A stretch of 64,000 nt of DNA, from assembly GCA_963730995.1 (NCBI GenBank), contig CAVSUB010000001.1, positions 1,116,001-1,180,000 on the forward strand. The letters are read 5' to 3'. Origin of the DNA: CAVSUB01 sp963730995. Its GTDB lineage: Bacteria > Acidobacteriota > Vicinamibacteria > Vicinamibacterales > 2-12-FULL-66-21. Each line of letters opens with the position of its first letter. Positions within the stretch are counted from its first letter, which is position 1. The notes below the pieces were generated by a model. That model was not told where the DNA came from. It made no database searches and worked only from the letters and a program-made list of their open reading frames with translations. Shown here piece after piece: positions 44,942 through 53,719 of the stretch. The translations under genes and the position numbers were made by a program.

Positions 44942-47242
44942 ATGTTCGGACGCATGGCTGGAAAGACGGGACAGCGGCTTGCCGCCTTCGGCAGGCCGGC
45001 GATCGCGATGGCGATCGCGATCGCGGCAGTGTCAGCCGCCGATCGCAAGGCCCAGGACTGGCGCGACTACGGCGGCGGTCCGGACAATTCCAAGTTTTCT
45101 CCCCTGAAGCAGATCGACAAGTCCAACGTGTCGAAGCTCCAGGTCGCCTGGACCTATCCGTACGGCGAGACGCTGTTCAATCCGATCGTCGTTCGCGGGT
45201 TCGTTTACGCCAAGGGACGCAACGGCGCCCTGATCGCGCTCGACGCGGCCACCGGCAAGGAGATCTGGATCCACGACGGCCTCGACGGCATGACACGGCG
45301 CGGCGTGAACTACTGGGAAAGCAAAGACGGCAAGGATCGGCGGCTGATCTTCAGCATGAGCGACCACCTCCAGGAGATCGATGCCGCGACCGGCAAGACC
45401 ATCCGCACTTTTGGCGAAAACGGCGTCGTCGACCTGCGTGAAGGCCTCGGGAGGGACCCGGCCACGATCGGACGGATCCAGTCGAACACGCCCGGGAAGA
45501 TCTTCGAGAACCTGCTCATCCTCGGCTCCGCGACGGGCGAGGCGTACTTCTCGCCTCCCGGCGACCTCCGCGCGTACGACGTCGTCACCGGTAAGCTCGT
45601 GTGGCAGTTCCACACCGTGCCTCACCCTGGCGAGTTCGGCTACGAGACGTGGCCCAAGGACGCGTGGAAATACATGGGCGGCACCAACACGTGGGGCGAG
45701 ATCACAGTCGATCCGGAACGGGCAATCGCGTATTTCCCGACCGGATCGGGAACCTTCGACTTCTACGGCGCCGATCGGATCGGGGCAAACCTGTTCGCGG
45801 ATTGTCTCATCGCGCTCGATGCGCGCTCAGGCAAGCGGCTGTGGCACTTCCAGAACGTCCACCACGATCTCTGGGACTACGACAACACGTCTGCTCCGCA
45901 GCTGACGAACATCAAGAAGGACGGAAAGTCGATCCCCGTAGTGGCGATGGCGGGAAAAACCGGCTTCCTCTATGTGTTCAATCGGGTGACGGGCGAGCCA
46001 GTCTGGCCGATCGAGGAGCGGCCCGTGCCGACCAAGACCGAAGTGCCCGGCGAACAGGTCTGGCCGACGCAGCCGTTCCCCACGAGCCCGCCGCCGTTCG
46101 CCCGACAGAAGTTCGGCCCGGACGATGTCAATCCGTACCTGATCACGCCGGCCGAGCAGGAGCAGTTCAAGCAGCGGATTGCAGCGGCCAGGAACGAAGG
46201 TCTCTTCACGCCGATTGGATTCACGGACACGATCCACATGCCTGGCAACAACGGAGGATCGAACTTCGGCAGCACCTCCTCGAATCCGAACGACGGCACG
46301 GTTTACGTCATCAGCTACGACATCCCGGCGATCATCCGGCTGCTGACGCCCGAGGAAGCCGCGGCGCGCGGCGGGCGCGGCCGCGGAGGCGCAGGCGCGG
46401 CGGCGGGTCCGGGACTCGCGGTGTTCCAGCGCGACTGCCAGGTCTGCCACGGAGCCGATCGGGCCGGCACGCCGAATGGCGCGTCCCTGGTCGGCGTCGC
46501 GGGACGCCTCGCACCCGAGGAGATCCGATCCACGGTCACCAACGGCAAGGGACGCATGCCGCCATTCCCGCATCTCCTGCCCGCGGACGTCGACGCCGTC
46601 GTCTCGTACCTCGTCGCGGCCGATGCAGGTGGGCGCGGCGGCCGGGGACGCGGCGGTGACGGCATGCCCGTGACGTTCCCACCTGGCCCGGTCGTCGAAT
46701 CAGGACCCGCTGTCGTGAGGCCGGGCGGAGGCGGACGAGGTGGCGGCGGAGGCCGCGCGTCTGGCCCTCAGGCGTACCCGGAAGGCGTCGAAGCTCCCGC
46801 AGAGCGCTACACGATGAATGGCTACGGTCTCTACGCGAACATCGTCAAGCCGCCGTTCACCACGCTGACGTCGTACGACCTCAACAAGGGAACGATCAAA
46901 TGGCGCGTGCCGCTCGGCGACGATCCGAGGCTCGCGAGCGCCGGGGTCACTGGCACCGGCACCGCCGGCGATTTCAAGTTCGGCGTGATCCCGACGGCGA
47001 CGGGGCTGGTGTTCGTCGCCGGCGGAGACGACAAGCTGCACGTCTACGACGCCGCCAATGGCAAGGAGATCTGGTCGGCGGCGTTCGGAGCGGCGAGCCG
47101 CGGCATTCCTTCGATGTACGAGCTCGATGGACGGCAGTATCTGCTGATGACGGCATCGGACCCCGGGGTCGGCCCGAACAGGGCGATCCGTCCGGATCTG
47201 CCGCACGGCCTCGTCGCGTTCGCGCTGCCAGGGAAGAAGTAG
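44942..47242 (+). CDS. PQQ-dependent dehydrogenase with an inserted cytochrome c domain
   Basis: This is a 766-residue exported quinoprotein of the membrane-glucose-dehydrogenase-like eight-bladed propeller type. W-docking motifs include VALDAATGKEIWIHDGL-like LIALDAATGKEIWIHDG and VYDAANGKEIWSAAFG. The catalytic-region aspartates are in HHDLWDYDNTSAPQL. Between two blades sits an insertion of roughly 190 residues. It has a haem c site (CQVCH, with a methionine-ligand candidate in GRMPPFPHL) flanked by runs such as RGGRGRGG and GGGGRGGGGG. Start ATG 44942 has GAGG nine bases upstream. It probably oxidises a sugar or alcohol in the periplasm and hands electrons to its own haem. Confidence 0.9.
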   Translation: MFGRMAGKTGQRLAAFGRPAIAMAIAIAAVSAADRKAQDWRDYGGGPDNSKFSPLKQIDKSNVSKLQVAWTYPYGETLFNPIVVRGFVYAKGRNGALIALDAATGKEIWIHDGLDGMTRRGVNYWESKDGKDRRLIFSMSDHLQEIDAATGKTIRTFGENGVVDLREGLGRDPATIGRIQSNTPGKIFENLLILGSATGEAYFSPPGDLRAYDVVTGKLVWQFHTVPHPGEFGYETWPKDAWKYMGGTNTWGEITVDPERAIAYFPTGSGTFDFYGADRIGANLFADCLIALDARSGKRLWHFQNVHHDLWDYDNTSAPQLTNIKKDGKSIPVVAMAGKTGFLYVFNRVTGEPVWPIEERPVPTKTEVPGEQVWPTQPFPTSPPPFARQKFGPDDVNPYLITPAEQEQFKQRIAAARNEGLFTPIGFTDTIHMPGNNGGSNFGSTSSNPNDGTVYVISYDIPAIIRLLTPEEAAARGGRGRGGAGAAAGPGLAVFQRDCQVCHGADRAGTPNGASLVGVAGRLAPEEIRSTVTNGKGRMPPFPHLLPADVDAVVSYLVAADAGGRGGRGRGGDGMPVTFPPGPVVESGPAVVRPGGGGRGGGGGRASGPQAYPEGVEAPAERYTMNGYGLYANIVKPPFTTLTSYDLNKGTIKWRVPLGDDPRLASAGVTGTGTAGDFKFGVIPTATGLVFVAGGDDKLHVYDAANGKEIWSAAFGAASRGIPSMYELDGRQYLLMTASDPGVGPNRAIRPDLPHGLVAFALPGKK

Positions 47243-47281
47243 TGGAACTCGAGCAACTGGATGGCTTGATGCGCTGCTTTT

Positions 47282-47548
47282 AACAGGAGGAAGGAGGTGG
47301 GGAGGAAGGAGAGGATATGCCCACAAGTCGAACAATTCTTGGGCTGTTCGCGCCGCGCGTCGCGCGGGTGAGTGACGAGAGGATCGGGGATCACGAGCAA
47401 CGAATGGGAATCGAGTGTTGCTCGTGATCTCCGATCCTCTCGTCACTCCACCGCCGGCCGCAGGCCGGCGCGCGAACAGCCGCTGCCATGCGCGCAGGCG
47501 GCGAGAGCTCCTCTTCTTCCTCCCTTCCTCCCCTCCTCCCTGTGAAGG
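47282..47548. repeat. Nested inverted-repeat island with GGAGGAA-type arms, between convergent genes
   Basis: Outer arms are GGAGGAAGGAGG-type (47282-47315) and TCCTCTTCTTCCTCCCTTCC-type (47509-47548). A second layer is GGCTGTTCGCGC (from 47342) against GCGCGAACAGCC (to 47481). The innermost layer is a 32-bp stem with one mismatch (47370-47401 with 47417-47448, starting GAGTGACGAGAGGATCGG). It fills the 339-base gap between two gene ends. No gene was found in it. Confidence 0.9.
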
Positions 47549-47581
47549 TTTTGCAGGCAGCTGTCGCTGCTAACCAACCCC

Positions 47582-49246
47582 TCAATCCCGAAGTGCATAC
47601 GCGGCGAGCACGTTGCCGCAGATGATCGTCACGAACTGCTTCCCATCGACCTCGTACGTGATGGGAGCCGAGTAGATCTGCATCGACCCTAGACTGCTCT
47701 TCCACAACAGCTCGCCGGTGCGTGCGTCGAGCGCCTGGAAGTAGCCTTCGCGGCCTCCGGTGAAGAGCACATCGGATGCGGTCGTCAGTATTCCGCTGTC
47801 CGTGAGGTCGTACATCGGGAACGTCCACTTGCGAGCGCCTGTCGCCGGATCGACCGCGATGACGGCTCCGTGACCCGCCGCGTCGGTCCAGGTGTTGATT
47901 GGATCGCGGCGGATGTTCGGCGCGACTGCCGCGTCTGGAGCGGGTCGCGTCGCGCGATAGTTGCCACCCATGAACGTGCGGCCGGGCCGGTACTCGGCGG
48001 AGTCACTCGTGAACACCCCTGAGACCTCCTCCCAGGCAGGAATGTAGAAGAGATTGGTCCGAGGGCTGTATGAGGGCGAGTACCAGTTCGTACCACCCTG
48101 CTGCCCGGGAAAAACCGGCGCGCCGGGCGGCTGTGGTGTCTCGACGGGCCTTCCTCGCTCGTCGAGGCCGCTCGCCCAATTCACTTTGATGAACGGCTTC
48201 CCCAGCAGAAACTTCCCGGTCGTCCGATCGAGCACGTAGAAGAACCCGTTCCGGTTCGCGAGCATGAGCAGTTTGGCGGGCGCGCCCTGCCACGGCGCGT
48301 CCACGAGCACCGGCACCTGGGTCGCGTCCCAGTCATATCGATCGTTCGGCGTGAACTGGAAGTGCCACCGGAGCTGGCCCGTGTCGGCGTCGAGCGCAAC
48401 GACGGAGTCCGTGTAGAGGTTGTCGCCGGGTCGCTGCGCGCGGTTGAAATCAGGACCGGGATTCCCAATCCCCCAGTAGGTCAGGTTCAACGCCGGGTCG
48501 TAGGAACCGGTCACCCACACGGATCCTCCGCCGTTCTTCCAGGCGTCCTTGTTCGACTCTCCACTCCACGTCTCGGACCCAGGCTCGCCCGGCGCCGGAA
48601 TCGTATTGAACTTCCACGCCTCCCTGCCGGTTGCCGCATCGTACGCGGCGATGAATCCGCGAATGCCGAATTCGCCGCCGCCAACACCGATGACGACCTT
48701 GTCCTTGATCACGAGCGGCGCGAGGCTGACGGAATACCCGTGCGCGAACTCGCCGACGTTCACGTTCCACCTCACGCGGCCGGACTTCGCGTCGATCGCG
48801 ACCAGATGGGCATCCAGCGTCCCCATGAACAGCGTGTCGCCGCGGATCGCGAGCCCGCGATTGTTGGCGCCGCAGCACACTTTGTAGTCCGCCGAGACCG
48901 CGTGCTTGTAAACCCAGAAGATGCGTCCCGTCCTCGCGTCAATCGCCAGGACATCGTTCGGACGTTGGGTCAAATACATGACGCCGTCGACGACGAGTGG
49001 AGAGGATTCCCATGAGCCCGACACCTGGGCCTGAAGGATCCACTTCATCTCGAGGTTCTTGACGTTCCCGGTATCTATCTGCCGCAGCTCGCTGTAACGC
49101 TGACCGCTGTAGGCGCCGGAGTACATCAACCAGTTCCGGGGTTCCTTATCGGGGCGAAGCAGACGATCATCGGTGACCTGCGCGGCGAGCCCGTACCCCG
49201 CCGCAACTACGAACGCCGCCACCATCCATCCTGAACGTCGCGTCAT
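47582..49246 (-). CDS. PQQ-dependent alcohol-dehydrogenase-type quinoprotein
   Basis: This 554-residue periplasmic propeller is related to methanol/ethanol dehydrogenases. After a signal peptide it has the vicinal cysteine pair in DYKVCCGANNRGLAI, which in the family forms a disulphide over PQQ. The catalytic aspartate is in FTPNDRYDWDATQVPVL with another aspartate two residues on, the position linked to lanthanide use in XoxF-type enzymes. Family repeats such as NLYTDSVVALDADTGQLRWH and GGTNWYSPSYSPRT follow. It overlaps the upstream cytochrome gene by four bases, so that cytochrome is the likely electron acceptor. Confidence 0.92.
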   Translation of the reverse strand: MTRRSGWMVAAFVVAAGYGLAAQVTDDRLLRPDKEPRNWLMYSGAYSGQRYSELRQIDTGNVKNLEMKWILQAQVSGSWESSPLVVDGVMYLTQRPNDVLAIDARTGRIFWVYKHAVSADYKVCCGANNRGLAIRGDTLFMGTLDAHLVAIDAKSGRVRWNVNVGEFAHGYSVSLAPLVIKDKVVIGVGGGEFGIRGFIAAYDAATGREAWKFNTIPAPGEPGSETWSGESNKDAWKNGGGSVWVTGSYDPALNLTYWGIGNPGPDFNRAQRPGDNLYTDSVVALDADTGQLRWHFQFTPNDRYDWDATQVPVLVDAPWQGAPAKLLMLANRNGFFYVLDRTTGKFLLGKPFIKVNWASGLDERGRPVETPQPPGAPVFPGQQGGTNWYSPSYSPRTNLFYIPAWEEVSGVFTSDSAEYRPGRTFMGGNYRATRPAPDAAVAPNIRRDPINTWTDAAGHGAVIAVDPATGARKWTFPMYDLTDSGILTTASDVLFTGGREGYFQALDARTGELLWKSSLGSMQIYSAPITYEVDGKQFVTIICGNVLAAYALRD

Positions 49247-50064
49247 GGTTGGGATCCGTTCAGAGTCAGGAGATACGACACCAGGTCGGCGAGCGCCGCG
49301 GGCGTCAGCTTCTCGCCGTAGGCGGGCATGGGCGACGTGGTCGATATCGTCAACTTGCGAAGGTCAGACTTGACCAGCGACACGAGATGACCCTGATCGT
49401 CCTGCAGCTGCACCGTGAACGAATCCTCGTTGAGCCGGCGTCCTCGAATAACGCGGCCGCTGTTCGTGATGGCCTCCACGGGCCGGTTGATGGGACGCAT
49501 GGACCCGGTCGGGTCGACGAGCGATCGCCGGATCGCGACAGGCGTGCGCGTCCGGCCGATCTCCGTCAGATCGGGACCGACGTACGCCCCTTTGTCGCCC
49601 ACCCGATGGCACCTCAGGCACTGGCCATCGCCTTCGAGCACCGCGCGGCCACGACCTGGATCTCCTAAAACCACCGTGGGCCCGTTGGCGGTCGCATCCA
49701 GCCCGACTCGCACGAACGCGACGAGCCCCCTGAGCTCGTCGGGCTCGAGGCGGAAGCCTGGCATGCCCGTTCCCTGGATGCCCGTCGTCACAACCTCGCG
49801 CAACCCCGCGTCTGTTCCTGCGCGCCGCAGCGGACCTCGCCGAAGATCGATGCCCCCGATGCCGGCGCCGTTCACACCGTGGCAACTCGCACACATCGAG
49901 CCGTATACCCGCGCGCCGGCGGCGACGTCCGCTGCAGCGTACTCGGAGTGCTCCTGGGCTCGCGCGTCATACGCGACGATGCCGAGAAACAGCACAAGCC
50001 CGAGCAATGTGCGAATCAAGCGCTTCGATCCGGCCAATGTGACCCCACTTGAGACGATCAACAT
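49243..50064 (-). CDS. Exported di-haem cytochrome c
   Basis: This 273-residue protein has an N-terminal signal/anchor (LIRTLLGLVLFLGIVAYDAR) and two c-type haem motifs, CASCH near residue 58 and CLRCH near 150. The C-terminal half (GRVIRGRRLNEDSFTVQLQD and SPMPAYGEKLTPAALADLVS) matches the N-terminal domain of the fused quinoprotein at 57407-59563. The gene overlaps the dehydrogenase start by four bases. It presumably accepts electrons from that enzyme and passes them to the respiratory chain. Confidence 0.9.
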   Translation of the reverse strand: MLIVSSGVTLAGSKRLIRTLLGLVLFLGIVAYDARAQEHSEYAAADVAAGARVYGSMCASCHGVNGAGIGGIDLRRGPLRRAGTDAGLREVVTTGIQGTGMPGFRLEPDELRGLVAFVRVGLDATANGPTVVLGDPGRGRAVLEGDGQCLRCHRVGDKGAYVGPDLTEIGRTRTPVAIRRSLVDPTGSMRPINRPVEAITNSGRVIRGRRLNEDSFTVQLQDDQGHLVSLVKSDLRKLTISTTSPMPAYGEKLTPAALADLVSYLLTLNGSQP

Positions 50065-50102
50065 GAATCGCTCAAATCAATAGGAACGACCGCAAGCAGG
50101 AC

Positions 50103-50179
50103 AGGAGATCAAGAGATCAGGAGACAAGAAGGTTTGCGTTTATTCTTTTGATCTCCTGAACTCCTAGTCTCTTGTTGAG
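50103..50179. repeat. GGAGATCAAGAGA-type inverted arms
   Basis: The left arm (50103-50132) has AGGAGATCAAGAGATCAGGA units. The right arm (50143-50179) has TTTTGATCTCCTGAACTCCT followed by AGTCTCTTGTT. They are inverted around about ten bases. Confidence 0.75.
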
Positions 50180-50194
50180 AACCACCGTCGCGAG

Positions 50195-51067
50195 TTACTT
50201 GAGCGGCTCCAGATCGATCCGCCTGAAGTAGATCTCGGCGCCTTCCGATTGGATCATGATCTTCCCGTCAGACACGCTCAAGCCGGCCGCTTCGTTCACC
50301 AGCTTCCCGTTCACGTAGTACTTCAGCGTGTCCTTCTCCACGACGGCTTCGATCCGGGTCCATTCCAGGCCGGCACTCTCGACATCCTGTGGTCCCCGGA
50401 AGCCGAGCCGATCGGCCCAGTCCTCGCTGCGGCCCCACCAATTGATGCGTCCGGAGGAGAACGCCTGCGGCATCCCTTTGGCGTCATAGACCGTTTCACC
50501 GTCGCGGTCCTTGCGAACACGAGCGGTGACCGCCGGACGGATCTGTTCGCCGGTGTCGCCGAATCCAGAAACCGGCAGGATGTCGCCGACGCCCCCCTCG
50601 ATGATCTGGAACTCGATCGAACGCAGCCAGGGTCCGTTGAAATCGCTCTTCGTATTCCCGAGTCGGCCCTGCGCGTGCAGGAGCACTCCGCTGTCGCGCG
50701 CGCGGGTCTTGCGATCGCCCCAGGTGGCGCCGCCCCATCGGAATTCCGCGACCAGGCGGTAGTCACGGTATGCCTCCTTCGTCAGCAGCCCGCCCCATAC
50801 CTGTCCGCTGATCCTGATCGCCGGCGCGCCATCGACTTGATCCACGACGCTGAACACGCGCTCGGGATCCGCTTCGTGGTGATCGACGAGCCATGTCTGA
50901 AAGTTCGCCAAGGACCGTCCGTCGAACAACTTGATCGTGCTCGACGGGCTGGACGCCGCAGGGGGATCTGGCGCTTGCCTTGCCGTCAGCGCTGTCGTCA
51001 GCGCAATCAGAATGGCGAGCCCGGCGATCGGGGTCCTCACCCCAAACAGGGAGTTCGGTCGTGTCAT
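50195..51067 (-). CDS. DUF1080 (3-keto-disaccharide hydrolase-type) exported protein
   Basis: This 290-residue protein has a signal peptide (IAGLAILIALTTALTA) and one concanavalin-like DUF1080 domain. It is recognised from IKLFDGRSLANFQTW, YRDYRLVAEFRWG, RDSGVLLHAQG, RSIEFQIIEGG and the closing EGAEIYFRRIDLEPL. The family includes 3-keto-glucoside hydrolases, and glycoside binding or hydrolysis outside the cell is a reasonable inference. Start ATG 51067 was chosen over a 23-codon longer frame that runs into repeat sequence. Confidence 0.88.
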   Translation of the reverse strand: MTRPNSLFGVRTPIAGLAILIALTTALTARQAPDPPAASSPSSTIKLFDGRSLANFQTWLVDHHEADPERVFSVVDQVDGAPAIRISGQVWGGLLTKEAYRDYRLVAEFRWGGATWGDRKTRARDSGVLLHAQGRLGNTKSDFNGPWLRSIEFQIIEGGVGDILPVSGFGDTGEQIRPAVTARVRKDRDGETVYDAKGMPQAFSSGRINWWGRSEDWADRLGFRGPQDVESAGLEWTRIEAVVEKDTLKYYVNGKLVNEAAGLSVSDGKIMIQSEGAEIYFRRIDLEPLK

Positions 51068-51097
51068 GACAGTTGCGCCTCGACAGCCTGCTATCCG

Positions 51098-51227
51098 TTG
51101 TAGAGACGGGCCTTTCCGCCTTCGCGCGCAACGCATTCAGGCGCGCTACGGCGAGACCTCGCCGGAGCCCTGGCGGAGGCGGGCAGGCCCGTCCGACGCC
51201 CCGGGGCTGAAGCCCGCGTCCCACGTC
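51098..51227. repeat. Mosaic REP-like element
   Basis: A TTCCGCCTTCGC...GCTACGGCG unit (interrupted by 20 bases compared with the copies at 13617 and 39307) is followed by a CGGGGCTGAAGCCCGCG palindrome related to the 20393-20441 family. It fills the gap between the DUF1080 and beta-helix genes. Confidence 0.7.
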
Positions 51228-51245
51228 GGGAATCGAATTCGAATT

Positions 51246-53183
51246 CTATCGGTAAAACGGCCCTGGACTCGCGCCTCTCGGCCCGTACACCGGTACCTGC
51301 TGGCCGAATTCGTACGCGCCGAGATCGGGGGCTTTGCCCGCGAACCCATCGTTGACGTTCGGCAGCGGAGTTCCGGCGTCCATCGCCTTGCTGCCAGGCT
51401 TCAAACGGAAATCGAGATCCGACGCTTCGTAAGGCGTCCCTGGCTTCGACGAGTCCGGCGGAGACGGCGGGCGCACCCGCTCGAAGATGTCGTAGTCCAC
51501 TTCGACGCCGTGTGTCTCTGCACCGGTAGCTGACGCGAGCTCCGGGAGCGATTTGAACCGCTGTGCCTGATTCTGCGGACGGTCGTAGTCCACACGCATG
51601 CCCTCACGGGGTCCCGACCAGGAATACTGGAACTCGGCGCCGCGATTCGGCCGGAAGCCGTCGTAGTCGTACGTCGAGTACGCCGTCGGTCCGCCCAACG
51701 ATGCAATCCCCGTAGTCGTGTCGGTCCCGAGGAACAGGTTGTTCGCGAAGTGCGCGTTCGAGACCTGCTGGTCGGTGCGATTCTCTGCGACGAACGTGTT
51801 GTGGTACACGATCACGCCTGCCGGATTGATGAACTTCAGCGCCACCGGCGTGTTGTACACGATGTTGCGGATGTAGTACGCGGGGCCGCCGAAGATCGGC
51901 TGGGCGCTGAGACCCGTGTGAGCCGCGTTCATTCCACGGTTCCGCATCACGCGGATGTTGTGCACGCCGCCGTCCGCTTCGATGAAGTCGTCTCCGGTCA
52001 CGTAGATGTCGTTGTTGTAGATGTCGATCGCCACAGCCCAGCGATCGCGCTCGGGATCGGGAACGCCGTGCGTGCAGACGCTGATGCCGTCGTGGAAGAA
52101 GGCCACGGCGTTGTGGGCGATCACATGCCCAGAGCCGTAGACCTTGATCGCGTAATAGCTGTTGATCGGATGGGCGCCGTAGAGACCCGGATTCGCCCAG
52201 CCGAGAACCCGATGCCGGTCGTCGCGGCCGAGAAAGACGTTGTCCGCGATGTAGAAGTCCTTCGACCCGGCGTACTGCGCGTTCACTCCGATGCCGACGT
52301 TCTCAATCCGGCAGTTCCGGACCGTCAGTCCTTTCGCGCCGGCCACGTCCTTCACGCCGGCCCAGAATGCCACCTCGGTGTTGCGGATCGTCAGGCCCTC
52401 GAAGATGTTGTATTCCGAGCCCATCACGTCGAAGAGCCGAAACGCGCCGTCACCGTCGAAGATGACTTCTCCGTCACCGGCAGCACGAATGACGATAGGG
52501 CGATCGGGAGTGCCTTTGGCGGTGAGGAGGTACGCACCGTCGAACGTGGTGCTCATGGGGTCCACGTAATTGTGGCGGTCACCCTTGTAGAGCCCCGCGT
52601 GCACAAGAATGACGTCTCCGGGCTCCGCCTTGTGCTGGAACACGACGTTCCAGTCGCCCGTGCCGGCGCCCGCATACGCCGCCATCAGACCCGTGAAGTT
52701 CGGCTCCTGCTTCGCTCCCTTCCACGTCGGTGGATAGACGTGGAGCACGCGGCCGCCGGTTGCGGCCTTCGGCTCGCCGCGCGTTCGCACTTTGACGTTC
52801 TGCACCGCCTGGCCGCTCACACCATCCGGATCGCTCATCGTCAGACGGACTTCATACTCGGTGTCCGGTGACAGGTCGAGAATGCTGCCGGCAAACCCGT
52901 CCGGCACCGTGTACGGCGCGCGGAAGATTTTTTCGCCGCCGATTCGCAGTAGCGGAAGGGCGCTCTTCCACGCTGTCTGGCCGGCCGCGCGATAGCTCAC
53001 CGTCACCGTGGCATTCCGGTTCTCGTCGCCTTCGATGACCCACTCGAACCCGAGGCAGATGAGCGTGGCGGGCTCGACGACGAAGTCGCGAGCTGTCGTG
53101 GCGTTCCTTGCCTGGAACACCCCGAGAGGATGCACTCCGAACACCGCAGCCGTGAGCGCCAGGATCACTGTCAATTCAGTCAT
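51246..53183 (-). CDS. Right-handed parallel beta-helix protein with fibronectin-like N-domain
   Basis: This 645-residue exported protein has an N-terminal beta-sandwich (residues 35-135, with ILDLSPDTEYEVRLTMSDPD of fibronectin-III type). A long parallel beta-helix follows, recognised from regular N/I/V-rich coils such as YNIFEGLTIRNTEVAFWAGV, CRIENVGIGVNAQYAGSKDF and AIDIYNNDIYVTGDDFIEAD. It is of the pectate-lyase/poly-saccharide-lyase superfamily shape. The C-terminus (DFRLKPGSKAMDAGTPLPNV) is typical of such proteins. The substrate is probably a polysaccharide. Confidence 0.85.
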   Translation of the reverse strand: MTELTVILALTAAVFGVHPLGVFQARNATTARDFVVEPATLICLGFEWVIEGDENRNATVTVSYRAAGQTAWKSALPLLRIGGEKIFRAPYTVPDGFAGSILDLSPDTEYEVRLTMSDPDGVSGQAVQNVKVRTRGEPKAATGGRVLHVYPPTWKGAKQEPNFTGLMAAYAGAGTGDWNVVFQHKAEPGDVILVHAGLYKGDRHNYVDPMSTTFDGAYLLTAKGTPDRPIVIRAAGDGEVIFDGDGAFRLFDVMGSEYNIFEGLTIRNTEVAFWAGVKDVAGAKGLTVRNCRIENVGIGVNAQYAGSKDFYIADNVFLGRDDRHRVLGWANPGLYGAHPINSYYAIKVYGSGHVIAHNAVAFFHDGISVCTHGVPDPERDRWAVAIDIYNNDIYVTGDDFIEADGGVHNIRVMRNRGMNAAHTGLSAQPIFGGPAYYIRNIVYNTPVALKFINPAGVIVYHNTFVAENRTDQQVSNAHFANNLFLGTDTTTGIASLGGPTAYSTYDYDGFRPNRGAEFQYSWSGPREGMRVDYDRPQNQAQRFKSLPELASATGAETHGVEVDYDIFERVRPPSPPDSSKPGTPYEASDLDFRLKPGSKAMDAGTPLPNVNDGFAGKAPDLGAYEFGQQVPVYGPRGASPGPFYR

Positions 53184-53212
53184 TGTTTTCGCCTATCCCG
53201 CTGCGACACGTA

Positions 53213-53235
53213 GGGCCGGGCCCTCAGGCCCGGCC
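53213..53235. repeat. REP-like palindrome
   Basis: GGGCCGGGCC and GGCCCGGCC flank a CTCA loop after a TGTAGGGC-like lead. It lies in the 815-base divergent gap 53184-53998 that also holds the next two entries. Confidence 0.7.
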
Positions 53236-53310
53236 ACGCGGGGTCTAAAAGGGTAGTGGGTCGACTGCCGAGAAGCTGGGGCAGACGCGAGCGGGAGGTG
53301 GCGAAGACCA

Positions 53311-53586
53311 CGGAGCTCACAACGGAGGAACGGAGTCAACGAAGGCGAAACGGAGAAGAGGAACGCACTGTCAGAATCAAAGCTGCTCGCGCGCCCGTCC
53401 TGCCACGCTACGCGCGGCGCGAGCAGCTTCCGATAGGTGGGGGTCGTGGGCCACTTGCGCCCGCCGCGACCCCTCGCCACTCGGACGCCGGCCGCGGCCG
53501 GCGTCACGCCCCACCCGACCAAGTCGAACCACATCCTCTTCTCCGTTCGTCCCCCGTTGGCTCCGTTCCTCCGTTGTGAACTCCGC
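53311..53586. repeat. Inverted-repeat island with CGGAGGAA-type arms
   Basis: Outer arms at 53311-53362 and 53534-53586 are inverted copies about 51 bases long with only a handful of differences (both contain CACAACGGAGGAACGGAG when read in the same sense). Inside are a 13-bp stem AAGCTGCTCGCGC/GCGCGAGCAGCTT (53380-53392 with 53417-53429) and a 22-base palindrome at 53484-53505 (GACGCCGGCCG/CGGCCGGCGTC). No gene was found in it. Confidence 0.9.
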
Positions 53587-53719
53587 TCTCTCCGTCTCCT
53601 CCGTACCGGGCGCGCAGCCAAATTGACCCAGTACCCTCTAAAGACCCCGCGCTACATCGACCGAAAGACAATCGCGATGTATCGACTGGGTCGCAAGCCT
53701 CAATCCATGCGCTCGAGCA

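Noticed and set aside
44596..53586. IS elements or MITEs with a recognisable transposase end
   Set aside because: The islands have no transposase gene and I saw no clear target-site duplication. They are reported as repeats of unknown nature, not as mobile elements.
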